DNA of 64,000 bases from Hymenobacter cyanobacteriorum (GCF_022631375.1 NZ_JALBGC010000003.1:806001-870000); one strand, 5' to 3'. Counted from the stretch's first letter, positions 23,764-33,126 are shown. Translations and numbers: made by a program. Notes: generated from the letters alone by a model not told the origin.

Positions 23764-25593
23764 ATGCAAGAAACCGGCTCCATCTCCATCCACACCGAGA
23801 ACATCTTCCCGATTATCAAGAAGTTCTTGTATTCCGACCACGAAATCTTCCTGCGGGAGTTGGTTTCGAACGCCGTCGATGCTACCCAGAAGCTGAAAAG
23901 CCTGGCCCAGCTGGGCGAGTACCAGGGCGACCTGGGCGAACTGAAAGTGCGCGTGACCGTGGACAAGGAAGCCCGCAAAATCACGATTTCCGACCACGGC
24001 CTGGGCATGACGGCCGAAGAAATCAAGAAGTACATCAACCAGATTGCCTTCAGCGGCGCCACCGAGTTTGTGGAGCAATACAAGGAGAAGGACGCCAACG
24101 CTAAAGACCAGATTATCGGTCAGTTCGGCTTAGGCTTCTACTCCGCCTTCATGGTGGCGAAGGAAGTCGAAATCTGGTCGAAGTCGTACAAAGACGACAC
24201 CCTGACGGCGCACTGGATTTGCGACGGTAGCACGCAATTCACCCTCGACGAGCCCACCGGCGAGCACGCCAAGGCCGAGCGCGGCACCGACGTGGTGCTG
24301 CACGTGGCCGAAGATTCCGACGAGTTTCTGGAGGAAGCCCGGCTGCGCACCATCCTCACTAAGTACTGCAAGTTCCTGCCCATTCCGATTGAGTTTGAAG
24401 GCGAGGTTATCAACCAGACCACGCCCATCTGGACCAAGCAGCCGAGCGAACTGACCGACGAGGACTACAAGAAATTCTACCAGGAGCTGTACCCCATGAG
24501 CATGGACGAGCCCCTGTTCTGGATTCACCTGAACGTGGACTATCCGTTCAACCTGACGGGTATTCTGTACTTCCCGAAAGTGAAGGATGAGCTGCAGTTC
24601 TCGCGCAACAAGATTCAACTCTACTCGCGTCAGGTGTTCATCACCGACGAGGTGAAGGACGTGGTACCTGAGTTCCTGATGTTGCTGCACGGCGTCATCG
24701 ACTCGCCGGACATTCCGCTGAACGTGTCGCGCAGCTTCCTGCAGGCCGACGCCGCAGTGCGCAAAATCAACACCTACATCACCAAAAAAGTCGCCGATAA
24801 GCTGAGCAGCCTGTTCAAGCAGGACCGCGCCGGCTACGAGGAGAAATGGGGCGACATCGGCATGTTTGTGAAGTACGGCATGCTGAGCGACGAGAAGTTC
24901 TACGAGAAGGCCAAAGACTTCGTGCTGCTGAAAAATGTGGACGGCAAGCTGTTCACCCTCAACGAGTACACGGAACATATCCAGGCCAACCAGCAGGACA
25001 AGAACGGCAACACCGTGGTGCTTTACACCAACGACGCCGAGCACCAGCACAGCTTCGTGGCGGCCGCCCAGGAGCGGGGCTACGACGTGCTGAACTTCGA
25101 CCAGGTGCTCGACCCGCACTTCGTGGGCCAGCTGGAGCAGAAGCTGGAAAAAACCAGCTTCAAGCGCGTAGATGCCGACACGGTGAGCAAGCTCATTGAG
25201 AAGGACGATGCCACCGAAAGCGTATTGACCGAGGACGACACCAAGAAGCTGGAGGAAACCTTCACCACGGCAATTGCCAACCCGGCCATGCACGTGAAAG
25301 TGGCCGCCCTCTCGCCCCAGGATGCCCCGGTGGTCATCACCCAAAACGAGTTTATGCGCCGCATGAAGGACATGCAGCGCACCGGCGGCGGAGGCGGCAT
25401 GCAGATGTTCGGCGCCTTCCCCGAGTCGTACGACGTGACCGTGAACGCCAACCACCCGCTGGTAACCAAAGTGCTGGCCGACGGCGGCGATAAGCTCGCC
25501 AAGCAAGCCTTCGACCTCGCATTGCTGGCCCAGGGCCTGCTGAAAGGCGAGGCCCTCACGGCCTTCGTGAAGCGCAGCACCGAGCTGCTGTAA
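23764..25593 (+). CDS. htpG: molecular chaperone HtpG (Hsp90)
   Basis: This 609-residue bacterial Hsp90 is an ATP-dependent cytoplasmic chaperone. The N-terminal GHKL ATPase includes NELVSNAVDATQKL-type box I near residues 34-44, DHGLGMT near 77-83 and GQFGLGFYSAF near 118-129. The middle domain carries the catalytic loop Arg in NVSRSFLQ. The C-terminal dimerisation domain has no eukaryotic MEEVD tail, as expected. The frame is open from 23656, but the ATG at 23764 gives the normal N-terminus (MQETGSISIHTENIF). It is followed by a hairpin that may terminate it. Confidence 0.95.
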   Translation: MQETGSISIHTENIFPIIKKFLYSDHEIFLRELVSNAVDATQKLKSLAQLGEYQGDLGELKVRVTVDKEARKITISDHGLGMTAEEIKKYINQIAFSGATEFVEQYKEKDANAKDQIIGQFGLGFYSAFMVAKEVEIWSKSYKDDTLTAHWICDGSTQFTLDEPTGEHAKAERGTDVVLHVAEDSDEFLEEARLRTILTKYCKFLPIPIEFEGEVINQTTPIWTKQPSELTDEDYKKFYQELYPMSMDEPLFWIHLNVDYPFNLTGILYFPKVKDELQFSRNKIQLYSRQVFITDEVKDVVPEFLMLLHGVIDSPDIPLNVSRSFLQADAAVRKINTYITKKVADKLSSLFKQDRAGYEEKWGDIGMFVKYGMLSDEKFYEKAKDFVLLKNVDGKLFTLNEYTEHIQANQQDKNGNTVVLYTNDAEHQHSFVAAAQERGYDVLNFDQVLDPHFVGQLEQKLEKTSFKRVDADTVSKLIEKDDATESVLTEDDTKKLEETFTTAIANPAMHVKVAALSPQDAPVVITQNEFMRRMKDMQRTGGGGGMQMFGAFPESYDVTVNANHPLVTKVLADGGDKLAKQAFDLALLAQGLLKGEALTAFVKRSTELL

Positions 25594-25618
25594 TTGTAGG
25601 CAGACGTCTGAAAACCAG

Positions 25619-25710
25619 AACGTCATGCTGAGCTTGTCGAAGCATCTCTACCGAGGGAGTAAATAATTACTCGCACGGTAGAGATGCTTCGACAAGCTCA
25701 GCATGACGTT
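25619..25710. repeat. 92-base hairpin family, copy 2
   Basis: This is a near-perfect hairpin with the same arms as the copy at 12310 and a loop containing AGTAAATAATTACT. It lies between htpG and the convergent methyltransferase gene and is followed by CTTTTTT, so it may work as a terminator for htpG. Confidence 0.9.
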
Positions 25711-25732
25711 CTTTTTTATCTGCTGGTTCGCG

Positions 25733-26647
25733 CTACTTCACGTTCCGCGCCACTACGAACATGCGGTCGCCAAACCGGCCGGTCAGCTTGTTCAGGTAGT
25801 AGGTGGGGTATTGCCCGGCCAGCTTGCTCACCTTCTCCACCACGCTGCCGCCCAGGCGAATGTTCTTCGGCGGCTTAACCGGATTTAGCAGCTCTACCAC
25901 TTCAAAACCCTGCTTCTTGAGCATTTTGGTGATGGTAGCGGGCGTGAACTCAAACAGGTGATAGGGCGGAATGTCCATCTTGCGCTCCTTGCCCAGCGCG
26001 CCGTAGGCCGCGAAGCCCAGGCGAACGGTGGGCAGGTTCAGCGTGGCCGGCAGGGCCAGCACCAGCAGCCCGCCCGGCTCCAGAATGCGGTGAAACTTGG
26101 CCAGCGTGGCGCTGGGCGACAGCAGGTGTTCCAGCACGTCGCCCATGTAGGCAAGGTCGAACTGGTTTTCGTGGAAATCCTCTGTGGTTTCGATGTTGCC
26201 CGTGACGACGGGCAGGTGCAGCTCGCGGCGGGCGAAGTCGGCGGCGTGCTCCGATATTTCCAGGCCGTGAGCTTCCCAGCCCAGCGCCTCCAGGCTTTTG
26301 AGGGTGTAGCCGGGGCCGCAGCCCACGTCGAGGTAGCGGAACTTGCGGCCGGGGTACTTGGCCAGAATGTAGTTTGTGAACTTGTCGGGCCGAACCTGGT
26401 TTAACGCAGCCTGCTTCTGGCCTTCCTCGATGAACACGACTTCCTGTTGCGTGCGGTCGTAGTTGGGGCGCTCGGTGAAATAGTCTTTGCCGTAGAGCCG
26501 TTCCAGCTGCGCGGGCGTGGGCTGGGGGTCGAGGAACATCAGGGCGCAGCTGCGGCACTGGGTGCCTTGCAGCCGCTGGCCTTCAAATTCGTAGTAAAAG
26601 GGCAGCTTCTTAAAATCGGTGCTGCCGCACAAGTCGCAGGTACGCAT
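25733..26647 (-). CDS. class I SAM-dependent methyltransferase with N-terminal zinc site
   Basis: This is a 304-residue protein. A zinc-ribbon-like start has Cys4, Cys7, Cys31 and Cys34 (CDLC, then CRSC). The class I methyltransferase core carries the SAM-binding motif YLDVGCGPG near residues 100-108 and the motif-III-like DLAYMGDVLEHL. Such zinc-binding N-termini occur in sugar and small-molecule methyltransferases of polysaccharide or secondary-metabolite clusters, but no such cluster surrounds it. The substrate is unknown. Its TAG stop sits in a GCGCTAC word like that of the GTAGCGCG hairpins. Confidence 0.82.
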   Translation of the reverse strand: MRTCDLCGSTDFKKLPFYYEFEGQRLQGTQCRSCALMFLDPQPTPAQLERLYGKDYFTERPNYDRTQQEVVFIEEGQKQAALNQVRPDKFTNYILAKYPGRKFRYLDVGCGPGYTLKSLEALGWEAHGLEISEHAADFARRELHLPVVTGNIETTEDFHENQFDLAYMGDVLEHLLSPSATLAKFHRILEPGGLLVLALPATLNLPTVRLGFAAYGALGKERKMDIPPYHLFEFTPATITKMLKKQGFEVVELLNPVKPPKNIRLGGSVVEKVSKLAGQYPTYYLNKLTGRFGDRMFVVARNVK

Positions 26648-26651
26648 GGCT

Positions 26652-26736
26652 GTAGCGCGAACTTTGTAGTTCGCGTTGCTGCACGCTCATTTTCGTAACA
26701 ACAACGCGAGGACGCGAGCTACAAAGTTCGCGCTAC
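26652..26736. repeat. GTAGCGCG-type intergenic hairpin
   Basis: GTAGCGCGAACTTTGTAG (26652-26669) pairs with CTACAAAGTTCGCGCTAC (26719-26736); the inner part is degenerate. It lies between the divergent start codons of the methyltransferase and the YpdA-type reductase, so both genes must be expressed from within or across it. Confidence 0.85.
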
Positions 26737-26752
26737 TTCGCCCAAGATTCTC

Positions 26753-27718
26753 ATGCTCGACGTTCTCATCATCGGAGCCGGCCCCGTGGGCCTCGCCTGC
26801 GCCCTCGAAACCCAGCGCAAAGGCCTCAAAGTGGCCATCATCGAAAAGGGCGCGCTGGTCAATTCTCTGGTGGGCTACCCCACTAATATGGAGTTTTTTT
26901 CCACGCCCGAGCTGCTCGAAATCGGTGGTTACCCCTTCCCAACGGCGCACTACAAGCCCCTGCGCGAAGACGCCCTCGACTACTACCAACGCGTGGCTCG
27001 CGACGAAAAGCTCGACGTCCGCCTGCACGAAAAGGTGCTGAAGCTTGAGGGCGAGCAGGGCAATTTCATCATCACCACCAGCAAGGGCGAAATCCCAACC
27101 CGCAACGTCATCGTGGCCACCGGCTTCTACGATTTGCCCAACCTGCTGGGCGTGCCCGGCGAAGACCTGCCGCACGTCAGTCATTATTACAAAGAGCCCT
27201 ATCAGCACGTGCTGCAAAACGTCGTCGTCATCGGGGCCAAAAACTCCTCGGCCAAAGCTGCGCTGCAAATGACCCGCGCCGGCGCCAAGGTCACGCTCAT
27301 CGTGCGCGGCCCGGCGGTCAGTGATTCCGTGAAATACTGGATTCGTCCCGACCTCGTCAACCGCATTGCCGAGGGCCGCATCACGGCGCACTTCAACACC
27401 ACCGTCACCGCCATTACGCCGGAGGCCATCGAAGTGCTCACGCCCGACGGCCCGCTGCGTGTTCCCACCGATTTCGTGTACGCCCTCACCGGCTACCACC
27501 CCGACGAAGCCCTGCTTGGCCGCCTCGGCGTGCAGCCCGACCCCGACGACGAAGCCTGCGCCCCGCTCTTCGACCCCGCCACCCACCAGACCACCCGGCC
27601 CGGCCTGTTCGTGGCTGGCACCGTGTGCGGCGGCCGGGCCACCAGCCGCTGGTTCATCGAAAACGGCCGTCACCACGCGCAACTGATTGCCGCGCACTTG
27701 GCTGGTCAAACGGCTTGA
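26753..27718 (+). CDS. ypdA: YpdA-type flavoprotein, putative bacillithiol disulfide reductase
   Basis: This is a 321-residue two-dinucleotide-binding flavoprotein. The FAD motif is DVLIIGAGPVGLACAL at residues 3-18. The NADPH motif is VVVIGAKNSSAKAAL near 162-176. The conserved YPTNMEFFSTPELLEIGG segment and the closing GTVCGGRATSRWFIENGRHH are typical of YpdA. It lacks the CxxC of thioredoxin reductase. YpdA reduces oxidised bacillithiol in Firmicutes and is present in many Bacteroidota. The ATG at 26753 immediately starts the FAD strand. Confidence 0.9.
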   Translation: MLDVLIIGAGPVGLACALETQRKGLKVAIIEKGALVNSLVGYPTNMEFFSTPELLEIGGYPFPTAHYKPLREDALDYYQRVARDEKLDVRLHEKVLKLEGEQGNFIITTSKGEIPTRNVIVATGFYDLPNLLGVPGEDLPHVSHYYKEPYQHVLQNVVVIGAKNSSAKAALQMTRAGAKVTLIVRGPAVSDSVKYWIRPDLVNRIAEGRITAHFNTTVTAITPEAIEVLTPDGPLRVPTDFVYALTGYHPDEALLGRLGVQPDPDDEACAPLFDPATHQTTRPGLFVAGTVCGGRATSRWFIENGRHHAQLIAAHLAGQTA

Positions 27719-27744
27719 TGCGGCCAGCATTCGCGTTGCCGCAT

Positions 27745-27781
27745 AAAAAAGCCCCTTCTCCGGCCGGAGAAGGGGCTTTTT
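27745..27781. terminator. bidirectional terminator between convergent genes
   Basis: A perfect 13-bp palindrome (27751-27776, centred on CGGCCG) is flanked by six A residues and by TTTTTG. It serves ypdA on the plus strand and the GDSL lipoprotein gene on the minus strand. Confidence 0.9.
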
Positions 27782-27814
27782 GCTTTCGCATTCGCCTGAA
27801 GGCGCCGCGCCTAA

Positions 27815-29221
27815 CTATTGCGGGAACACGGCCCCGCGGTAGTTGTTCGGGTTCACGGTCGGTACCGACGCGCGGTAGAAATCGTTGATAACCCGGATGA
27901 ACTCGTTGGCTACCACCGCGTAGCCACGGGGCGTGGGATGCACGCCATCGAGGCTGAACAGGTTGCCCGAAGCAAACGTCGCGCTGTTGTTCACGGTGCT
28001 CGTCACAAATCCCGATTGCGAGATGGTGTTGAAGAACGTGTTCATGTCGGCCAACGCTACTTTGTTCTGACGAGCGGTTTTGGCGATGATGGCGTTTAAC
28101 TGATTGGTTCGGTTGATTACCGTCGTTACTTCGGCAGCATCGAGCACATATTTGCTGGGCAGCGGGTTGGTTGGCGTACTGCCTGCCCCGGTAGCGGCAA
28201 TGTAAGCCTGGGCCGTAAGCGTCAGCAAGTCGGCCGAAGTGGCCAAGCGCACCGGCGTGGTGCCGGCTACCGAGATGAATACCCCGGGCGAAGCAGCGTT
28301 CTGGGCCTTGAAAGCGGCCGCTACGGCCGCTACCGTTACCGTGTTGAAATACGGAATGCCGGTTACGTTCGGAATGTTGGCGCACACGCCGCCCACCGTG
28401 CCATTCTTCGAAATCGTGGCCACGATGTTACGGTAGCCCTTGCCGAAGCTGGTGGTGTCGGTGAGCCCGCTGAACGGGTTAGCGGCATCGACTACGGCAC
28501 CGTTGGTGGCGTAAGTCAGCACATCGTTGTTGCCCATCCAGCAGGTGAAGAATGTGGCCGACTTCTGGCCGATGTACGTCACGTAGTCCTTCGTGCCGCG
28601 GTCGGCCGCGGGCAGCAGGCGTTGGTAGAAGGGATTGATAATGCCGTAGGCCGCGGCGGCCCCGCGGGTAGCCGCGTCAATGGCCGCTACTCCGGTCGAG
28701 GAAGCCGTTTTATCGGCGCTCAGGACCGAAATGCCGGGCACACCCAAGTTGTCGGGCTGGTTGCCGCTGTAAGCTTCGAGCTCGTCCTGGCCCGAACCGG
28801 CCAGTTTGTTGCCCGTAAAAGCGACCGCCTCGCCGAGGTAGCTGTTGCCATTCGGGTTGGTGGTGCTGGGCGGCGGCGTGGGCTGCACGGGGGTCAGCGC
28901 TCCGTTTACCAGCAGTAGCTTGATGTAGCCCGAGCCGTCCTTCTTGGCGGCCGAAAACGAGGGCTGCACAAAGTTGGCGGGGCCTTTGCCGGTTTTGGCA
29001 AACTGCTGGGCCAGCAGGGCCGGGTAGGAAGCAGACTGTGCCTCGTTGTAAAGGCCACCATCGGAATAGCCCGAGGTGAGCGAGTTGCCCACGGCCACGT
29101 AGCTGGAGAAGTTGGCCGAGCCGGTCGAAGCCGTTGGGGCATCGATGTCGGGCTGGCAGCCGGCCAGGCCCAGGCCCAACAGGGCAAGCGCCGGCGTGGT
29201 ACGGTTAATAAGCAGGTTCAT
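27815..29221 (-). CDS. GDSL/SGNH-type esterase lipoprotein
   Basis: This 468-residue lipoprotein has a signal peptide and lipobox (LGLGLAGC, Cys22). The SGNH nucleophile block reads VAVGNSLTSGY with Ser47 (GNSL instead of GDSL). The Asn of block III is in CWMGNNDVLTYA and the catalytic Asp/His are in LDGVHPTPRGYAVVA. It is longer than single-domain members because of an inserted central region. It lies 32 bases downstream of the FadL-type porin gene and is likely co-transcribed. This pairing suggests hydrolysis of lipid or ester at the outer membrane. Confidence 0.85.
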   Translation of the reverse strand: MNLLINRTTPALALLGLGLAGCQPDIDAPTASTGSANFSSYVAVGNSLTSGYSDGGLYNEAQSASYPALLAQQFAKTGKGPANFVQPSFSAAKKDGSGYIKLLLVNGALTPVQPTPPPSTTNPNGNSYLGEAVAFTGNKLAGSGQDELEAYSGNQPDNLGVPGISVLSADKTASSTGVAAIDAATRGAAAAYGIINPFYQRLLPAADRGTKDYVTYIGQKSATFFTCWMGNNDVLTYATNGAVVDAANPFSGLTDTTSFGKGYRNIVATISKNGTVGGVCANIPNVTGIPYFNTVTVAAVAAAFKAQNAASPGVFISVAGTTPVRLATSADLLTLTAQAYIAATGAGSTPTNPLPSKYVLDAAEVTTVINRTNQLNAIIAKTARQNKVALADMNTFFNTISQSGFVTSTVNNSATFASGNLFSLDGVHPTPRGYAVVANEFIRVINDFYRASVPTVNPNNYRGAVFPQ

Positions 29222-29253
29222 ATCGAAAAGAGTCTAAAGTCGGGTGGGAGGAA

Positions 29254-30549
29254 TTAGAACTTGTAGTGCAGGCCGATGCCGGGCACGTACACCTGGGTTT
29301 TGTAGGTGCCGGCCACGCGGTCGGTGGTGCCGTTGTCGAGCAACTGGGCCTGGGTCTGGGTGCGCTTGAGGAAATCCTCGAACAGGAACGACGCATCCAC
29401 GCCGAGGTGCTCGGTTACCTGGTAGCTCAGGCCAGCCGTCAGAATCACGCGGTCAGCATCGGGCGTTTCGGGGCCCACGTAGCCGTCTTTCACCGCCGTG
29501 AAGTCGTAGCTCGCGCCAGCGCGCACGGCCAGCTTGTCGCTCACCTTGTACTGGCCGCCCACCCGGAAAGCCAGTGCATCCTGGTAGTAGCGCTTCGAAG
29601 AGCTGGTGGTGTTGCCGCCAACCAGGCCATCGGTGGTGCCGTTGCCGTTGTTGCCGCTAAAGGCAAAGTCGAGCGAGCGGTAGGCGCTCCAGAAAGTCAG
29701 CGAAGCATCGAGGCCAATGGTCAGCTTGTCGGTTGGCGTAATGCCCACGCCCACGCTGGCCACGGCCGGCAGCGGCAGGGTAGCCGAAAATTTGTTGGCC
29801 GTGAAGCCGCGGTTGACGGTGGCCGCGCTGGCTCCCGTGGGCAGGCCCGAGTAGGTCACGTCGCCGCTTTCCACTTCGGCGTTGATGCGCGAGCGGTAGC
29901 TCACGCCGGCGCTCAGCTTGTCGGTGGGCTTGAAGAAAATGCCCACGTTGTAGCCGAACTGGGTTTTGGCTTTGCCATCGAGGGTGATGTGGCCGTTGCC
30001 GGTGGGCAGGGGCAGGTCCTTCTGCAGGTTCACGTTGCCGTAGGCCAGAATCGTCAGGCCCGCGCCCACGCTCAGGGTCGGGGTGATGGCGAACGAGGCC
30101 GTGGGCTGTACGTAGATGGATTGCAGCGTGATTTCGGTGAGGGCGTAGCGGCCGTCCCAGTTGTCGTTGTATTTCAGGGTGCTGCCGTAGGGCGTGTACA
30201 CGGCGATGCCCGCCTTGAACTTGCCTTCTTTAGGGCCGAAGCCAGCGTAGAAGTTGAACGGCGTCACCACTTTGTGGTCGATGCCGGTCTGGTCGCCACC
30301 GTATTGGCTGCTGTAGCTAACGCGGGCAATAGCGGCGTTCACGCCTACCTGCACGCCGTTTTCGCGCACCATGGCCAGCGCACCGGGGTTGTAGAACATG
30401 GCGGCCTGGTCGAGCGACAAGCCTACGCCTACTCCGCCCATGCCGATGTTCTTTTGCCCGCCCAGGTTCACCTGGAAGCCGCTGGCGGACGCCGCCGACG
30501 CGCTGACCAGCAGCGCGCCCCCCGCGAGGAGTAGTGTTTTTACCGTCAT
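29254..30549 (-). CDS. OmpP1/FadL-family outer membrane transport protein
   Basis: This 431-residue porin-like protein has a signal peptide (about residues 1-22). The N-terminal plug sequence of the FadL family follows: GFQVNLGGQKNIGMGG and LDQAAMFYNPGAL near residues 24-57. The remainder is a 14-stranded barrel of alternating residues ending in an aromatic strand (GIGLHYKF). FadL proteins carry hydrophobic compounds such as fatty acids across the outer membrane. The downstream esterase lipoprotein may free or process such substrates. The exact ligand is unknown. Confidence 0.9.
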   Translation of the reverse strand: MTVKTLLLAGGALLVSASAASASGFQVNLGGQKNIGMGGVGVGLSLDQAAMFYNPGALAMVRENGVQVGVNAAIARVSYSSQYGGDQTGIDHKVVTPFNFYAGFGPKEGKFKAGIAVYTPYGSTLKYNDNWDGRYALTEITLQSIYVQPTASFAITPTLSVGAGLTILAYGNVNLQKDLPLPTGNGHITLDGKAKTQFGYNVGIFFKPTDKLSAGVSYRSRINAEVESGDVTYSGLPTGASAATVNRGFTANKFSATLPLPAVASVGVGITPTDKLTIGLDASLTFWSAYRSLDFAFSGNNGNGTTDGLVGGNTTSSSKRYYQDALAFRVGGQYKVSDKLAVRAGASYDFTAVKDGYVGPETPDADRVILTAGLSYQVTEHLGVDASFLFEDFLKRTQTQAQLLDNGTTDRVAGTYKTQVYVPGIGLHYKF

Positions 30550-30585
30550 AATCTAAAAAGAGTGGTGGTGGGTTAGTTGTGAGCC

Positions 30586-30593
30586 TAAAAGTA
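30586..30593 (-). promoter_or_regulatory. likely -7 box of the FadL/GDSL operon
   Basis: On the minus strand this reads TACTTTTA, seven of eight positions of TAnnTTTG, 36 bases before the ATG at 30549. A TTG lies about 16 bases upstream of it. Confidence 0.4.
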
Positions 30594-30685
30594 GCGGAAA
30601 AATTCAAGTCAACTACTCGGCGTGCCGAATAAATGTGCAGCCGATTGCGTTTGCTTTCGCGGCGGGCTGCCTCCGGCCCGCGCCT

Positions 30686-30693
30686 TACCTTTG
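30686..30693 (+). promoter_or_regulatory. -7 box abutting the lptB start codon
   Basis: TACCTTTG, an exact consensus match, is followed after five bases by the ATG at 30699. A -33 TTG at standard distance is not visible. Confidence 0.45.
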
Positions 30694-30698
30694 CTCAC

Positions 30699-31430
30699 AT
30701 GATTCTTCGCGCCGACCATCTCGTTAAAAAATACAAAGCCCGCACCGTCGTCAACGACATGTCGGTGACCGTAGGACAGGGCGAAATCGTGGGCCTGCTC
30801 GGGCCCAACGGGGCCGGCAAAACCACCTGCTTCTACATGATGGTGGGCATGGTGAAGCCCAACAGCGGCCGCATTTACCTCGACAGCACCGAGATTACGA
30901 CCATGCCCATCTACCAGCGGGCGCGGCTGGGCGTGGGCTACCTGGCCCAGGAGGCCAGCGTGTTCCGCGACCTGAGCGTGGAGGAAAACATCATGGCCGT
31001 GCTCGAAATGACGAGCATGAAAAAGGATGCCCGCCAAGCCAAGGTCGAGGAATTGCTCGAAGAATTTAGCTTGGGCCACGTGCGCAAAAACCTGGGCAAA
31101 GTGCTGAGCGGCGGCGAGCGCCGCCGCACCGAAATTGCCCGCGCCCTGGCCGTCGACCCCAAATTCGTACTGCTTGATGAGCCCTTTGCCGGCGTCGACC
31201 CCATTGCCACCGAAGAAATTCAGGGCATTGTGGCCAAGCTCAAGCACCGCGGCATTGGCGTGCTCATCACCGACCACGACGTAAACTCCACCCTCAGCAT
31301 CGTCGACCGCGCCTACCTGCTCTTCGAAGGCAAGCTGTTGAAAGCCGGTACCGCCGAAGAGCTGGCCGGCGACGAAACCGTGCGCCGCGTGTACCTGGGC
31401 AAGAATTTCGAGCTTAAGCGCAATGTGTAA
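30699..31430 (+). CDS. lptB: LPS export ABC transporter ATPase LptB
   Basis: This 243-residue ATPase drives lipopolysaccharide extraction with LptF/LptG. Walker A is [10 protein letters not shown] near residues 38-47. The Q-loop is in YLAQEASVF, the signature is [12 protein letters not shown] near 137-148, Walker B is [15 protein letters not shown] and the switch His is ITDHDV. The close match to LptB includes the C-terminal [12 protein letters not shown]. The ATG at 30699 is chosen over the open 30633 start because it follows a -7 box directly. No lptF/G/C is adjacent. Confidence 0.92.
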   Translation: MILRADHLVKKYKARTVVNDMSVTVGQGEIVGLLGPNGAGKTTCFYMMVGMVKPNSGRIYLDSTEITTMPIYQRARLGVGYLAQEASVFRDLSVEENIMAVLEMTSMKKDARQAKVEELLEEFSLGHVRKNLGKVLSGGERRRTEIARALAVDPKFVLLDEPFAGVDPIATEEIQGIVAKLKHRGIGVLITDHDVNSTLSIVDRAYLLFEGKLLKAGTAEELAGDETVRRVYLGKNFELKRNV

Positions 31431-31450
31431 GAAGTAAGCTGGTAGAAGAG

Positions 31451-31544
31451 AACGTTATGCTGAGCGCAGTCGAAGCATCTCGCGTGCAACAGTAAACGAA
31501 TTACTCTCGCGGCAGAGATGCTTTGGCAAGCTCAGTATGACGTT
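31451..31544. repeat. 92-base hairpin family, copy 3
   Basis: This is the most diverged copy (AACGTTATGCTGAGCGCAGT on the left, TTGGCAAGCTCAGTATGACG on the right). The arms still pair over most of their length and the loop keeps AGTAAAC and ATTACT. It separates lptB from the GH3 gene, both on the plus strand. Confidence 0.85.
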
Positions 31545-31575
31545 CTTTTGTGCCCGCTTCATCCAATCCAAATAA

Positions 31576-33126
31576 ATGCTCGACCAGCTTATTGCCCGCG
31601 CCGTGCAGCTCGGCAGCTTGCCCCGGCTGGCGCGCATTCGGGCGCAGCCGCACGAGGCGCAGGCGCACCTGCTGCGGGGGCTGCTGGCCCGGGCACAACG
31701 CACCGACTGGGGCCGGCGCTACAGCTACGGCGAGCGGCTGAGTGCGGCAGAATTTGCCCGGCGCGTGCCCGTGAGCACCTACGAGCAGCTCTACCCCGAG
31801 CTGGAAAAAGTGCTGCGCGGCCAGGCCGACGTACTCTGGCCCGGCCGGCCGCAGTGGTTTGCCAAAAGCAGCGGCACCACCAACGCCCGCAGCAAGTTTA
31901 TCCCCGTGACGAAGGAAGCCCTGCACCACGGCCACTACCGTGCCGGGCGCGACATGCTGGCCTTGAGCACCTACCTCTACCCGCAGGAGCGGCTGCTGGC
32001 TGGCAAAACCCTTTCGCTGGGCGGCGCGCTGGGCCCCAACCCGTTCCGGCCCTCGGAGCCGGCGGCGCGGGCCGGCGATGTGTCGGCCGTCATCATGGCG
32101 CAGCTGCCGGGCTGGGCCGAAGGGCTGCGCACGCCGCCGCTGCCCCTGGCACTGCTCGGGGAGTGGGAAGAAAAGATTGAGCGCATTGCCCGCCACGTGC
32201 TGCGCCAGGATGTGCGCGTGCTGGCCGGCGTGCCTACCTGGATGGTGGTGCTGCTGCGTCGCGTAGTGGCCCTGGCCGGGGCCGAGCACATCGGGCAGGT
32301 GTGGCCGCAGTTGCGGTTGTTTCTGCACGGCGCAGTGGCGTTTGGGCCCTACCGTGAGCTGTTTGGCCAGCTGATTCCGGATGCGCGCATGCGCTACCTC
32401 GAAATCTACAACGCTTCGGAAGGCTACTTTGCCCTGCAGGACCAGCCCGAAACCGAAGACCTGCTGCTGCTGCTCGACCACGGCATTTACTACGAGTTTC
32501 TGCCCGCCGACCAGTGGGCCGCGCCAGAGCCGCAAGCCGTACCGCTGGCCGAAGTAGCGCTGGGCCGACCCTATGCTTTGGTTATCAGTACCAACGCTGG
32601 GCTGTGGCGCTACGTGGTGGGCGACACCGTGCGCTTCACTTCGCTGGCGCCCTACCGGGTCCGCATCACGGGACGTACCAAGCACTTCCTCAACGCATTT
32701 GGCGAAGAAGTGGTGATTGAGAATGCCGAGGCGGCCGTGGCTGCCGCCTGCCGGGCCACCCACGCGGCAGTGCGCGACTTTACGGCCGCGCCGGTATGGT
32801 TTGCGGCCGACAGCGCCACCTCACGGGGCGGCCACGAATGGGCGGTAGAGTTTGTGGGCGACGCGGTGCCCGACCTGGCCCGCTTCGGGGCCGTGCTCGA
32901 TGCCACGCTGGGCGAGCTCAATTCCGACTACGCTGCCAAGCGCCACCGGGGCCTGGCCCTGGCCCCGCCGCGCCTGCACGCGGTGCCCGCCGGCACGTTC
33001 GAAGCCTGGCTGGCCCGGCAGGGCAAGCTGGGCGGGCAGCACAAAGTGCCGCGCTTGCTCAACTCACGCGAGGTGCTGGAGGCGGTGCTGCAAACGGCGG
33101 CCACCCCTGGCGCGCCCAACCGGTAG
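31576..33126 (+). CDS. GH3-family acyl-acid amido synthetase-like protein
   Basis: This 516-residue protein belongs to the GH3 superfamily of acyl-adenylate-forming enzymes. The phosphate-binding motif is KSSGTTNARSKFIPV near residues 97-111. Motif II is LEIYNASEGYFALQ near 275-288. The third motif is GLWRYVVGDTVRFTS near 343-357. Plant members attach amino acids to hormones such as jasmonate or auxin; the bacterial members are widespread in Bacteroidota and their acyl substrate and nucleophile are unknown. The length is close to normal. The gene is single, without an obvious biosynthetic neighbour. Confidence 0.88.
   Translation: MLDQLIARAVQLGSLPRLARIRAQPHEAQAHLLRGLLARAQRTDWGRRYSYGERLSAAEFARRVPVSTYEQLYPELEKVLRGQADVLWPGRPQWFAKSSGTTNARSKFIPVTKEALHHGHYRAGRDMLALSTYLYPQERLLAGKTLSLGGALGPNPFRPSEPAARAGDVSAVIMAQLPGWAEGLRTPPLPLALLGEWEEKIERIARHVLRQDVRVLAGVPTWMVVLLRRVVALAGAEHIGQVWPQLRLFLHGAVAFGPYRELFGQLIPDARMRYLEIYNASEGYFALQDQPETEDLLLLLDHGIYYEFLPADQWAAPEPQAVPLAEVALGRPYALVISTNAGLWRYVVGDTVRFTSLAPYRVRITGRTKHFLNAFGEEVVIENAEAAVAAACRATHAAVRDFTAAPVWFAADSATSRGGHEWAVEFVGDAVPDLARFGAVLDATLGELNSDYAAKRHRGLALAPPRLHAVPAGTFEAWLARQGKLGGQHKVPRLLNSREVLEAVLQTAATPGAPNR

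Noticed and set aside
24130..25626. A 498-codon minus-strand frame opposite htpG
   Set aside because: It is antisense to the highly conserved Hsp90 sequence and low in complexity (Leu/Val/His-rich).
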